64,000 bases of DNA, from the NCBI RefSeq assembly GCF_021347895.1, contig NC_067122.1, positions 10,467,983-10,531,982 on the forward strand, given 5' to 3'. Numbering within the stretch: the stretch's first letter is position 1; every line of letters starts with the position of its first letter. This DNA comes from Acanthochromis polyacanthus (taxonomy: Eukaryota > Chordata > Actinopteri > Pomacentridae). The translations under genes were made by a program, and so were the position numbers. The notes below the pieces were generated by a model, which made no database searches, had not been told where the DNA came from, and saw only the letters and a program-made list of their open reading frames with translations. This document shows, piece by piece, positions 36,108-47,182 of the stretch.

Positions 36108-36400
36108 TTTGGGTCCCAACCTTCGCGGAATCTTTCTGCTTGGAGTTTGCATGTTCTCCCTGTGCATGTGTGGACTTTCTCTGAGTACTCCAGCTTCATC
36201 TCACAGTCCAAAAACATGCTGAGGTTAATTTGTGGTTCTGAATTGTCCCTAGGTGTGAATACGAGTGTGATTGTTTGTCTTTATGTATTGCTCTGACAGA
36301 CTGGTGATGTGTCCCCTGCCTTTTCCCTAAGTCAGCTGGGATAGACTGCAGCCCCCTGCAATCATAATGAGGATTAAGCAGTGTTTAGATAATGGTTGGA
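36108..36400 (-). repeat. Second copy of the CCATCCATTTTCTATAC-type repeat, opposite orientation
   Basis: The reverse complement of the 4013-4376 repeat can be followed in order: a GGAGTTTGCATGTTCTCCCT segment near 36140, a CTCACAGTCCAAAAACATGC segment near 36200, a TGTCCCTAGGTGTGAATACG segment near 36245 and a CAGCTGGGATAGACTGCAGC segment near 36333. It ends just before the candidate exon at 36454. Confidence 0.8.
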
Positions 36401-36453
36401 TTTGAACATATCAACAACAAGAATGACATTTATTTGCCATCTGTGTGTTTCAG

Positions 36454-36554
36454 TTTCACCCTTCGTGTAATGTCAAAAAAACCTGTGGACAAGGAGTCGG
36501 ATGTCTCTCAGTATCAAGTTCCATTCAGCACATACCGAGGACAACGTAATACAG
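36454..36554 (+). other. Candidate exon A (101 nt)
   Basis: Acceptor in CTGTGTGTTTCAG ending at 36453; donor ACAG|GTAACT at 36555. An ATG at 36470 opens 28 codons that leave the exon in phase 1, and this does not join in frame to the next candidate exon (which would then meet a stop). The frame that does join has a TAA early in this exon and an internal ATG at about 36513. It may be an untranslated or unrelated exon, or chance. Confidence 0.22.
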
Positions 36555-37113
36555 GTAACTGGAGTAATTGTAGCTGCATTTTTAAAAATTTTTTTTTTTA
36601 CTTGACTGCTCAGTTTTCCAACATTTTAGAAGATATATATACTTTGAAGCTTTTACAGTGGCAGATTGACATACACGACAGGCATCAATGTAATCTTCAG
36701 CAGCAGATGTAAAAAAAAAAAAACAGAGAAAGAAAGCAGCATCTGTCTAAAGTAGCAAATGTGTCAGAACAGAAATAGTCAGAAATCACTCAAGGGCGAA
36801 TACTGGTTGAAAAGATTGCATGGTGAAAACACAAAAGGAGGGGAATGAATTCAAGGATGACGCAGCATTTTTTTAGATGAGTAATGTGCAGGTTAGTGAT
36901 AAAATATGTGGCTTGCTGATGAATCTTTCTAAGAAGGAATGTGTATTCCTGAGCAGTGTTAACTTTCCATTATGTTATGTTACATATTTGATACAAAAAA
37001 ACTTGTGTGCATAATCACTTTTCACATATCAGAGACTTTTTCTACCTTGTGTAATCACAGCTAGATGATTAGACTTCTTTTTTTTATCAAGTTGTTGCTT
37101 TGTCACACTACAC

Positions 37114-37127
37114 TTTTTTTTTTTTTT
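37114..37127. repeat. T14 homopolymer
   Basis: Fourteen T residues just upstream of the CA microsatellite. Confidence 0.9.
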
Positions 37128-37134
37128 AATCTCT

Positions 37135-37137
<3 letters not shown>

Positions 37138-37198
<61 letters not shown>
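37138..37198. repeat. CA dinucleotide microsatellite, about 30 units
   Basis: An uninterrupted AC/CA run of 61 bp, long enough to be highly length-variable. It ends 48 bp before the acceptor of candidate exon B. Confidence 0.98.
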
Positions 37199-37201
<3 letters not shown>

Positions 37202-37246
37202 AAGTTAATAGTTTGCTTTCCGGGTATTAAGCCAAATTGTCCTCAG

Positions 37247-37291
37247 TTGAGAAGGGCTGCCTCGTATCTGTACAGTGACAAAATCTCCTCG
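37247..37291 (+). other. Candidate coding exon B (45 nt, phase 0-0)
   Basis: The acceptor AATTGTCCTCAG ends at 37246, and the donor CTCG|GTAAGAC starts at 37292. The exon is open only in phase 0, giving 15 residues (starting Leu-Arg-Arg-Ala-Ala-Ser) with an Arg-Arg-x-x-Ser-like basic site. It joins in frame to candidate exons C and D. No protein family recognised. Confidence 0.28.
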
Positions 37292-39701
37292 GTAAGACAT
37301 GGTTCTTTGAGCAGCCGACACTTCAAGGGCAGTTTTTTTTTCTCTCCTTTCCAGAAGGAGTACTCAACAGATCCACAACAGTATTGCAATCTCTCAGAAC
37401 TATTGGTGTATTCTCTTGAGCCCCAGGAACATTCATAGATATTCCCAAAATCATCTTTTAGCCTTCACCATGAAAGTATTCATGTTAGGGGAGAATACAG
37501 ACGAGCCAACATCCACCAACTCCCTCCTCTTTGATCCTGGGCTTTGAAACTGCTCAATCTGATACTGATCCATTAGTCTATAGCTGAACACTAACTGAAG
37601 ACAAATTAGGGAAATGGCTACGTTGGCAAGCTAGACAGGTTTCAATCAGAAGCTGCAGGTGTGTTTGAGGTGGATGCTGCAGTGAGAGTCCAGAATATTC
37701 TCAATGGATTTATTAAACCCATCTCTGTTGTTGAAGTCTGAGCTGGGCCCTGTGGATATTTTTCCTGGAAAAGCCAAGTGTAAGAAGTTATCAGACAGGA
37801 GCGATATTCATACCTCATCATTGTTTGACATCTGCTTCCTCTTTTTATTTACACCAAAATCAATTTTACTCATTTCGAAAATGATAATGCCGCTGTGTAT
37901 CGAGTGCAGCCACTGCAGCTCTGTCTGGCAACTTTTACTCTTCCTTAAGTGACAGCATGACTGACAATGCTCCACGATTAGGGAGGGTTTATTCCCCCCA
38001 CATGCTACACACAAATGGAGCATGGTGTTGGCAAAACAAGGATTTGGCAAACATGAATACCTTGAGGCCTTTTTTTGCTCTCCACAGCAGAGTAGGTGGG
38101 GCGGAGTAGAGAGAGATTATTTTCATCCTGTGCATTAAAAATTGTTAAGGGTTCATTGACTTAGGGGGTAGGGATTTACACTTTATGCTTTTTTTTTTCC
38201 ATGATGTTTTTTTTTCGCTCAAACAGCATCTCGTAACCAGCTGATGTCAACATAGTGGCAGCAGCGCTAAAAGCCAATCTCGGATCTTGTCTTTATACTA
38301 TAAATTTGTGTAAATGTGCATGAATTAAGCACATTTTTTTCAGTTTTGTTGTTTTTCTGATTGATCAGAACGTGGGTGTTGTCAGATTAATGCAGAGTTC
38401 CAATCCATCACTCTTCTATTGTTGCGCTGTGATTACTGACAAGCAATCTTTGCTTCTTTGTTGTCACCACAAGGCTTTTTCTGGTCCTTTCCAGCATTAT
38501 ACATAATACTTAGATGAAATATTTGCTGCTTGATTCCCGAATACCTTAAATAACATGTAATCCACAGCATATGTTACAGTAAAGAGAGGAAATATTCATT
38601 GCCAGCCACGATATTTTAGACTGGAAGAAGCCAACAACTCAATCCAAAATTAAATTAAATCAAATTTTTAAAAAAAATACTGTAAGGCTGTCATGGTGTA
38701 TTAGTTTGAACATTATTACATGTCATTCTGCAAAAAAACATTCTTTTCCACTGCAGCAAAAACAGTTTTTTTTCTTACAACAACATGTTTTTTGGTCAGT
38801 AGTAAGACAAAGCAAGAGAACTGATTCAACACAAGCTGAGTTGCACAGTACAAACCATCAAGAAAATCTTCTTCCAACTTCATGAATCATTTTTGAAATG
38901 TTGTCAATATCTCCATGACCTGAGGGCATCGAGCTCTGCCATGATTTCAGATTGTGTGGACTAAGGTAAGGTTGTCTCTCATGGACTGCAAACCTTTTCA
39001 GTATTCTGAAAACATTCTGAGCGCTTGCACAGAATTCTAACTAAACCAGGCATTTTGCTTCATCTGTAAAGATAATGCATATATTTCCTGCATATTATTT
39101 GTCTTTTTCTCGCTTGAAATTGCAAGCTGCTGGCACTTGAAAAGCTGGCAATGAGGAATTAATTTACATGTGAAAAAAAGGCCTCACTTTACTTTGAGGA
39201 TGTACGACATTCATTACACTTGGAACCTTTTTGCTAGAAAGCAGCGAAACTGAACATGTTAGTTTACCCAGGAGACAGATGTTAAAGACTTGAAGTCTTA
39301 GATACACGGCTATCAATTAGTGTTACAGTGCACTGATGTGTTAGAATTTGAGAAATGCCCTCAGATGATAAATATGCATCATAATGTCAGACAGGTGTTT
39401 GGACCAAAGTGAATGGTCCACATGTTGCACAAATAATCCACTTGCTGACTGAAATTATTTTCCTGGAAAATGTTTTTTATGAAAAAATCTTGTTTGGCCA
39501 CTGCCCTGCATGCAGATGAAATGCTGGTCACAACTGCTGCCGGTTGTATAACCAACCTGCTAAGTGCCCACACTGGGTAAAGCTTTCACAACATGTCTGT
39601 GCTTTGACAATGCATTTTCTTGAAAATAGAATCTGCAGACTGAACACATATTTGTTTTTTCAGATATCAGGCTCTTGGAATTTAGACAACAAAAAATAAT
39701 G

Positions 39702-40040
39702 CACGACCATTCACAAGTTTGGGGTCATCCAGACAATTTTATTCATGTGCTAACATAACTGCACAAGGGTTTTCTAATCACCAATTAGCCTTTCAACACC
39801 GTTAGCTAACACAATGTAGCATTAGAACACAGGAGTGATGGTTGCTGGAAATGTTCCTCTGTAGCCCTATGGAGATATTCCATTAAAAATCAGCTGTTTC
39901 CAGCTAGAATAGTCATTTACCACATTAACAATGTCTAGACTGTATTTCTGATTAATTTAATGCTATCTTCATGAAAAAAAAAATGTTTTTCTTTAAAAAA
40001 AAGACATTTCTAAGTGACTCCAAACTTTTGAATGGTAGTG
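39702..40040. mobile_element. Tc1/mariner-derived MITE, 339 bp
   Basis: The left end (CGACCATTCACAAGTTTGGGG) and right end (CCAAACTTTTGAATGGTAGTG) are inverted repeats of the type CACTACCATTCAAAAGTTTGG. TA follows the right end at 40041-40042; the left TA has become TG (39700-39701). The interior has no coding sequence and matches the order of a very common fish mariner-like MITE, including AACAATGTCTAGACTGTATT near 39928. It lies between candidate exons B and C. Confidence 0.9.
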
Positions 40041-40247
40041 TATATACTTTTTTTTCTTGGAATTATTGTAGTAATGAAATATAAATTGCATTCATCTTTG
40101 ACTTATATAGAGTAGATATTCTGCTCTTAGTGAATGAATAGCAAAGTGCCTCGTACACATCCTTGAAATCTAAGTGCAAGTTATATTACAATGGCACAAA
40201 ATGAACTGTCATACAACAAATAACCCGACCTATTATTGTCTCCTCAG

Positions 40248-40310
40248 GGCCAGAAATCCACAGATTCAACCTGTTATGTCTATGAGGTGCCTCTCCCCAA
40301 GCATATGCAG
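40248..40310 (+). other. Candidate coding exon C (63 nt, phase 0-0)
   Basis: Acceptor TATTGTCTCCTCAG ends at 40247 and donor ATGCAG|GTAACTT starts at 40311. Open in phase 0 for 21 residues, beginning Gly-Gln-Lys-Ser-Thr-Asp and containing Val-Tyr-Glu-Val-Pro-Leu-Pro-Lys; phase 1 entry meets a TGA. Splice signals are the best in the window and composition is protein-like. Exons B and D match its phase. No family recognised. Confidence 0.33.
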
Positions 40311-41089
40311 GTAACTTAGACATACTCATATTTCATGAATTCACATACCATATAAAAACAAAAATATAATTTGTAAAATAAAAACTTGAGCTATGAGCAT
40401 GCAATGGTGACCCTGGCCCTTACATGGATCCAAAATGTTTTGTCTGTAGGCTATGAATATATAAATCAGTGCTTACTAACCCCGTGCAGCAACTTAGAGG
40501 ACTGCATTGCTTGACATGGACCAACCTGTCCAGAGATAGATCTGTGTTGTGAGCATTGACTTTTGAGCTTCACAGAATACTGCATAGTCTATCTTCTACC
40601 TCTGTTGTGCCCCCGGACATGGCACAAAAAGAAGAAAGCAGGAGGTTGTTCATCTGACTGCAACCAAAAAATATATTTTTTGTTGTTCATGCATTCATAC
40701 ATTACAGAAAACTCCTTCTGCAAACATTCATTGAAGTGCCCTTAAGCAAGGCACTCAAATCCCAGCTGCTGATATTCAGTTGCCAAAAGGAATGACTGTT
40801 CCGGTACCTCCTGGATGTGAATTTGTTTAAGTGTGAGAAGGGTAGTGCACAAAATGTGCTCCGATGTTCAGCAGACTGGGTCCTGAGGAGCTAAAACAAC
40901 AAGAAATGTCAACAATCATGTCAATAATCGACTTATAAGACTGCCCTGGCATCATTTCTCTCGGAAAGAACAGAAAAATAACCTATGCTTTGAGTACAAA
41001 CATTATTAATTTTATTTTCACCTTGCTTTTCTTAGGCCACCCTAACATGCATTAAATATGAGTTTGAAACCTTTAACTGTTGTTTACAG

Positions 41090-41179
41090 GACTTAGATGG
41101 CCAATCTCTTGAACTAAATCCCAGGGCTTCTGTTGTTCTGCTACTAGAGTCTTACCTAATGTACTGTGTCCCCTCATAA
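41090..41179 (+). other. Candidate terminal coding exon D
   Basis: Acceptor TAACTGTTGTTTACAG ends at 41089. In phase 0, matching exon C, the frame gives 29 residues starting Asp-Leu-Asp-Gly-Gln and ending at TAA 41177-41179, with no convincing donor inside. It would be a 3' terminal coding exon. An ATTAAA signal occurs near 41500. Prediction only; no protein family recognised. Confidence 0.28.
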
Positions 41180-44100
41180 TCAGAAGGTTTATACTGCAAA
41201 CAAACGCACACAAAGCTTTATTTTTAGCATTTTTATAAAAACGGGAAAAAAACAGCGGCTACTTGGGGCCAACTCAAATTCTTGACATTTCGCATGACAG
41301 TGTTTAAATCTCTGATTCACTCTTTCACCCTAAGGCACGATTTGACTCTGCACTACAAGTCTGATCATATCAGCCTAATTGTAGTGTTTAATTAACAACA
41401 ATATTTACTTCACTGCAGTTTTCCATCCTAAAGCTTGCAGAACTATAAAGCAGTGTAAACAAATGTCTAGGTCAAGGCACTATATGACTAGATGTACATT
41501 AAAAATATACCAGCTCCTTTAGGCACACTTCATAGAAGCTTCTTCTGCCTTTTTGTAGAGAGCATCGGCATGTAAGGCTCCTACCATAGCCCTTGATGTC
41601 AAACAGCCAATGAAACCTGGATCATAAATGTTCAATCTGCTATGAGTCATACATCCATTTTAAAACCACATATTTTTTCAGCCTCCCGGTGTTGTCTGGT
41701 TCCAGCCAATAGAGAGGATTTTTCTTTGTTGGTTTATGACTTCCTTTAATCATTTTCTTCTTGTATGTGTGCTCTGCAGCCAATTCCTTTCTTTTTTACA
41801 CAGATCCTTTGCTTTTATAAGACTTTGAATTGGATTAAGGTCCATTCTTTATCCTTTGAAAGAAAGGATAGAAAAAACATTTCCATATCTTCCTAATGTG
41901 TCAAAGTGAACTTCCAACAAAACATTTTCGGAGCAGATAACGGAGACTGTGACAAAAATCAAATGTCTAAAACATGAATGGGGAGACGAGGGCTTAACCT
42001 AAGAGAAGCATGAATGCAGATTTTGCTAGTGTTACACAGGCAGCTGTGGCAGCTGGAGCATCTGCAGTGAGTGGAAAAATGCTTACAGGATGCTCCAGGA
42101 GTTATTATCCATTCCCAGCAGTCAGTCAGTGTTTATTCTTCCACCAGTCAATACCTGTCGCTGCCGGTGTACCTGGTGTGACTTGCTCAGAGACGATGTG
42201 CAAACATAACAAAAGCAGGAAATTAACTGAAAACCAAGCAGAGATATTCTCAAACACAGAAGAGTGTGGGCTTTTTATTTCCACGCAGTTCATCAGCGGG
42301 CATTATGCCTCTAGCACAGAAATTAGAACAACCCGTTGTCAGTTTCTGAAAAAACATTGTTTGGCGTGCACTTTCTCCCTACTTCTCCCTTAATGGATGT
42401 AGAGCATCAGTCATGTAGGGGAGTGTTAGCAATAATGGTTGTGGGGTATAATTCTTTGCTGGTTATTAAACAGATTCTGATGTAAGCAGTTTTGTTCAAG
42501 ATGATCATCATGTTATATTTATATTCTTACATCTCCTTCCATGACAGGTGAGACAACAGAAAAACAATGTCCAGATTCAAATAACTAGAGCCTGTCATCA
42601 CAGCACTGTGTTCAATTACTGTGCCCATATTGCGTAGCTAATTGTCTATGTGCTGGCAAAGCCAAAAAAACAAAAGTGTTTCAGAAGGAGGTAAAAGAAA
42701 AACAAGACATCCTGGAAATCTGGAATTGATAGCATTCATTCTGACTTCTGCTTTATTTTTGCAGGACATGGGTGGCTGTTTGCTTTCAGTATTATTTTAT
42801 GGTTGTATCTACATCATGTGCAATTTGGATTTTTAGCCCCTAACGCCTCCTGAAAGGGGATGGAGAAAGAGAACCAGGGTGCTGTCTGAAGCATACCAAC
42901 ATGGATTTTCACCAACACTTGTGTACCCTTTCTGCTATCTAAGCTTTCCCTTTCACTTTCAATTGGACATAAATCCTACACGTGAGCATAAGAAATGGGT
43001 TAAGTCCCCTATCTATGGTCAAACCCCATTCAGAGGGGATTTTGGTTGCAGGCAAAGCCCAGACTTACACATGTGTAAGAGAGAGACTGTATAAGAGAGA
43101 GACTGCATGATTGAGAGAGAGAGGGAAACTTTTTTTTTTTTCACTTTAGTCCTCAATTGGTTCTGCTGCTTGTTGCCTAGTAACCGCAATCCCCTTTGAA
43201 AGGCACTCTTCCTTGCTCAAAATATCACTAAAGATATATTCACATTCTGTCTACCAGACACTCTTATCGACAATGGGACAATAACGTCCATTTTGGAGAA
43301 ACAATGCATGCAAGAACTTCTTTTTATTATTAGTTTTTTTCCTGGAAGATGCTCCTGTTTTGCTGGGTTGTCAGGCTAAGCTTCCTGAGTATAGCCTTTG
43401 TGCATAATGGAAGATAATGACTGCTTTCTGGCTGAAAAATCGCAGTTTGCTGATATGTTGGGTGTAATTGCTATAGTAGTAGGTGACATATTGTTGGCAG
43501 GAGGCAACTGACAAGGAGGCAATCTCAAAAATTTTAATAACTCACTGTAAGTGCTATAGTATAGCAAGTCTCATGTGCTAATCAGCTGATTATTGTCAAA
43601 TATGCCATTCCACTCAGTCCGCTTTTACACTGGGTCAGTATTAAATAGGAACTCAATCACCCTTAAGGGATTTGAGAAGACAGGATGGCAAGAGATGGAA
43701 ATTATTTCACAAGAATAGCCTATGGAAGATCATCCAGTATTTATATTTTCAGAGTAATGTCATGTGAACACGCTCTACCTGCATACACTATACAGCCTTC
43801 TTCCACTGCAGCAGAGGTCAGTGGGTTTATTATGTGTGCCTGTATGCTCTACATTACAAAGAAAGTCATCAAAATGTTTGTGCAGGAGGACCAATTTCAA
43901 TACATTTATTCATATAGACCTTCTGATCTGACATGAATTGCAATGCCAAGCAGCTCTGCTGCATGTCAAATAACGAAGTACAGTCGATGATACTCTTCAA
44001 TAACTGAACCTGTTTAAAGACAGTGTTGTTTGTTTTCCCCACAAACTTGTAATAAATAAATCTTTGCTCCTGATGCATCTTCATAATTTTCCCAACTTAT

Positions 44101-45581
44101 TTTCATCTAAGTTGGTTATTCATAATGAACCGATTTGCGGCCTGTCTAAAAGTTAGGTAATGTTGAGGGACATCAAAAAATGGCAGAAAGCTGCAACCAC
44201 TCGGACTTTTTTTTGACTAGCAGTCAGATAAATAATACCTGTACCTGCCAACCATGCAAAAATGTGAAAATATTGCAATGAATATTGATTCTAATAGGGT
44301 TAGAAACTCGCCGTGCTTATACATTACATTACTGATCTGGTTGAATGCGCAGAAGCACAATCAGTTTTCAGTCACATACAAACACAAAACACTGAATCAA
44401 TCAATGCAAGTGGTAATTATATCTACTACTGCATCATTTGGTATTAGTATTGAATTCAGGACATAATTGTTGCATTATATGTTCAGGTGAGGTGAACTCT
44501 TGTAGTGTAAGTTGGTGATTTTATAGCATTTGTCCTTTTTTAGTTATTTTCTTGTACATCTGTGGTAATTTATACACAGTTTTTTTTTTATTAAAAATGT
44601 ATTAGAATTTTCAAAAGCCATTAAAAATTCAATGTTACCAGAGTGATCCATAAAAGAACAAAAAAAAACCTTGAGAAACAATAGGTATAATGGAAACAAA
44701 TAATAAAATTATTTCTACATTGGTCGAGTTCATGCTTATTTATTTATTAGCGTTTAATCATTGGGCCACAAGTGCTGTCCACTTATATTTTTTCCTGACT
44801 GTTTCTGCCATTTCTGCAGTAAAATGGGATTTTTTTTCTTAGATATAGTGTCCTAGTTTTTCTAAAGTCACAACCTCAGAAATAAAAGATTTCCACATGG
44901 AAATCCTTGACCCACTTCGCTGTGAATGCTTTGCTCACCAGCATTAAAACCAAATGAACTGCAACTCGGCAGACATGATTTGTTGTCACCTGTTGACCTT
45001 TTGTTGCACTGAACACCCTCCTCTGTACTTACAACAAATGTGCTGTGATTATATACATATTGTCTGGGATATTGTAACTGCTTATATTGATTTCCAAATG
45101 GCAATAGCAGGCTCTCATCCCACATGTCATTATCCACCTTTGTTTGAACAGTGTGCACCAAGATGTTCTATGTGAATAAGGAACGTTTTTCTTTCAATAT
45201 ACATGCAGTATATGCTCCGTTCATAAAAAATGCTGAACTCACTTTTGAATGTCTAACACTAACAGCAGAGCATATATTCTAAAAATTAAAATAAATAAAT
45301 CCTTTTTTCTAAAAAAAAAAATTTCTTGGTCACATAATTGCCATTTACAAAAGTCAATATGTAAATTGAAATGCTTTTCCTGTAATATTACAAGATAAAT
45401 CTGTAAAATAACAGTTTAAAAAAAAAGTGACAATTTTTCAACCCTTAACAGACGGATTTACTTTCTTTCAAATATCTGTAAAATAACAACATCTTCTGAT
45501 GATATAAGTACAGTGAAGATAGTGTCATTTAACTGTCCAACAGAAAAGAACCTTTTTTTTTTTTTAAATGAGATTTTTGAT
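41180..45581. other. Stretch without recognisable gene
   Basis: AT-rich. A 127-codon frame (42010-42393) has no domain. At 42520-42547 a pyrimidine-rich run ends in CAG directly followed by GTGAGA. A GAGAGAGACTG motif is duplicated near 43078-43110. Poly-T runs occur at 43131-43141 and 44581-44590. Confidence 0.5.
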
Positions 45582-45803
45582 GTGGAGCTCATCAAAAGTT
45601 TGGACACACCTTCTCATTCAATAGCTATTATTTAATTATTTTGTACATTGTAGAAGACATCGAAACTATCAAAGAAAACATATGGAATTATGTTGTAAAA
45701 CAAAATGTTTATCTTCAAGAAGAATCTATAATGTAGAAAATGATGCGAATAAATGAACAGCATTGATTGAGAAAGTGTGTCCAAACCTTTGACTGGTAGT
45801 GTA
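45582..45803. mobile_element. Tc1-derived MITE, about 222 bp
   Basis: The left side CAAAAGTTTGGACACACCTT (45594 on) and right side GTGTGTCCAAACCTTTGACT (45776 on) are inverted ends of a known Tc1 type, followed by GGTAGTGTA. The interior keeps only the inverted-repeat region, including an ACATATGGAATTATGTTGTA segment, so it is a deletion derivative without transposase. A 13-base T run precedes it (45553-45565). Confidence 0.88.
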
Positions 45804-46838
45804 CATAGTTCTATCCCGGTTTTCTTATATAGTTAACATGTAAATCTTTTGTTTCTGTATAAAAACAAGAGACCATTGTAAAATACTAATGAACTGTAGC
45901 AGTTTGGGCTCATACTGAACGAAGTCTAAGAATTAATGTCTGAACTGGCTAGCTTCTCTAGTGGTGCTAATGATGAGTCTTGTGGAACAGACTATACATA
46001 CTGAGCACTTCCATGGAAACAAGGAGAAAAGCCTTCATCTTCAGATAGCCAGGGTCACTACTTTTCTCTTTATCTCCAGCTTTACTAGTTGCTGTCTGCC
46101 TTGGCTTTGTGTTCCCTACGTGCTGTGCACCACATGTGATATACCTTGGAGCCTTGTGGCTGTGGACATTGCGGTGCTTATTACTGCCGCACACACAAAG
46201 GCTATTTGAGAACACGTGAAAGTTATCCACTTCTGCAATTCCTTACCTGTTATGCTGAGTGTGATCCCCACTGTAGAGAATTACAGGCTAATTAAAATGA
46301 ACAATTAGCTTTCATGAGTGTAGTCATGTGTAATTATGGAGGGTACTGTGCCAAGATTATACAACACGTGAGTCTAATTTGACACAAGTGACATTTGATG
46401 AAAAGGGACACTTTTTAAGGACGAAATTTAGTGTAGCACTTTTAGCTTTTGGGCATCGAAATGTTATACCTAAGGGACATATCGCAACTAAGTGCTGTGA
46501 ACAATACAGTAAATCTGTGATCTAAATATCAATATCTGCATAAAATTTAATTAATTTGCCATTTTAACCATTTCACCATCTTGGAGACCTCTTACAATAA
46601 CATTTTTGTGTAGTTCTTACTATAATTATACTCAGAAGTACGTTACCATACAGTGACAGTAACTGCATTTTTCTATAATTGCACATTATAATGAAAATGC
46701 TTTTTTCCCCTTTTTTGTTGCATATTTTCCCCACTTCATTGTTTAATATCATTGAACAAATGTAAATATCAGACAAAGATAACCCAAGTAAACACAAAAT
46801 GTAGTTTTGTTAAAAGATGATTTTATTTTTTTTAAATC
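45804..46838. other. No recognisable gene
   Basis: AT-rich with opposed overlapping frames at 45961-46230. On the minus strand a 24-nt acceptor-donor pair (46247-46270) is noted under rejected items. Confidence 0.5.
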
Positions 46839-47182
46839 CTGGCGCTGTGTGAAATAGAAACTGCCCCCTAAACCTAATAACTGGTTGGGCCACCCTCAGC
46901 AGCAACAACTGAAAAGCGTTTTCTACAACTGGCAATGAGCACTTAACATTTCTGGAGAGATATTTTGGCACACTCTTACTTGCAGAATTGTTTTAATTCA
47001 ATATTGGAGGGTTTTCGAGCATAAACGGCATTTTAAAGGTCATGCTATATCATTTCAATCGGATTCAAGTCTGGACTTTGACTAGGCCACTCCAAAACCT
47101 TCATTTAGTTCTTTTTAAGCAATTCAGAAGCCGACTTGCTGGTGTGTTTTGAAGGGGGCAAATACTTTTTTATGGCAATGTA
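46839..47182 (-). pseudogene. Tc1-like deletion derivative with C-terminal transposase fragment
   Basis: The ends CTGTGTGAAATAGAAACTGCCC (46845 region) and GGGGGCAAATACTTTTTTAT (47155 on) are the inverted repeats of a recognised Tc1 type. On the minus strand the residues Lys-His-Thr-Ser-Lys-Ser, just after the second catalytic Asp, follow directly from the end sequence. Later Trp-Pro-Ser-Gln-Ser-Pro-Asp-Leu-Asn-Pro-Ile-Glu is readable, with catalytic Glu at 47054-47056, followed two codons later by a stop. Everything encoding the DNA-binding domain and first two Asp residues is deleted. Not active on its own. Confidence 0.85.

Noticed and set aside
42010..42393. 127-codon plus-strand frame
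   Set aside because: Low-complexity Ala/Ser start, no domain and no splice or promoter support.
46247..46270. 24-nt micro-exon on the minus strand (acceptor ...CTCTACAG, donor CAG|GTAAGG)
   Set aside because: Splice motifs are good but there is no partner exon or phase support nearby. Such short pairs are expected by chance in this length of DNA.
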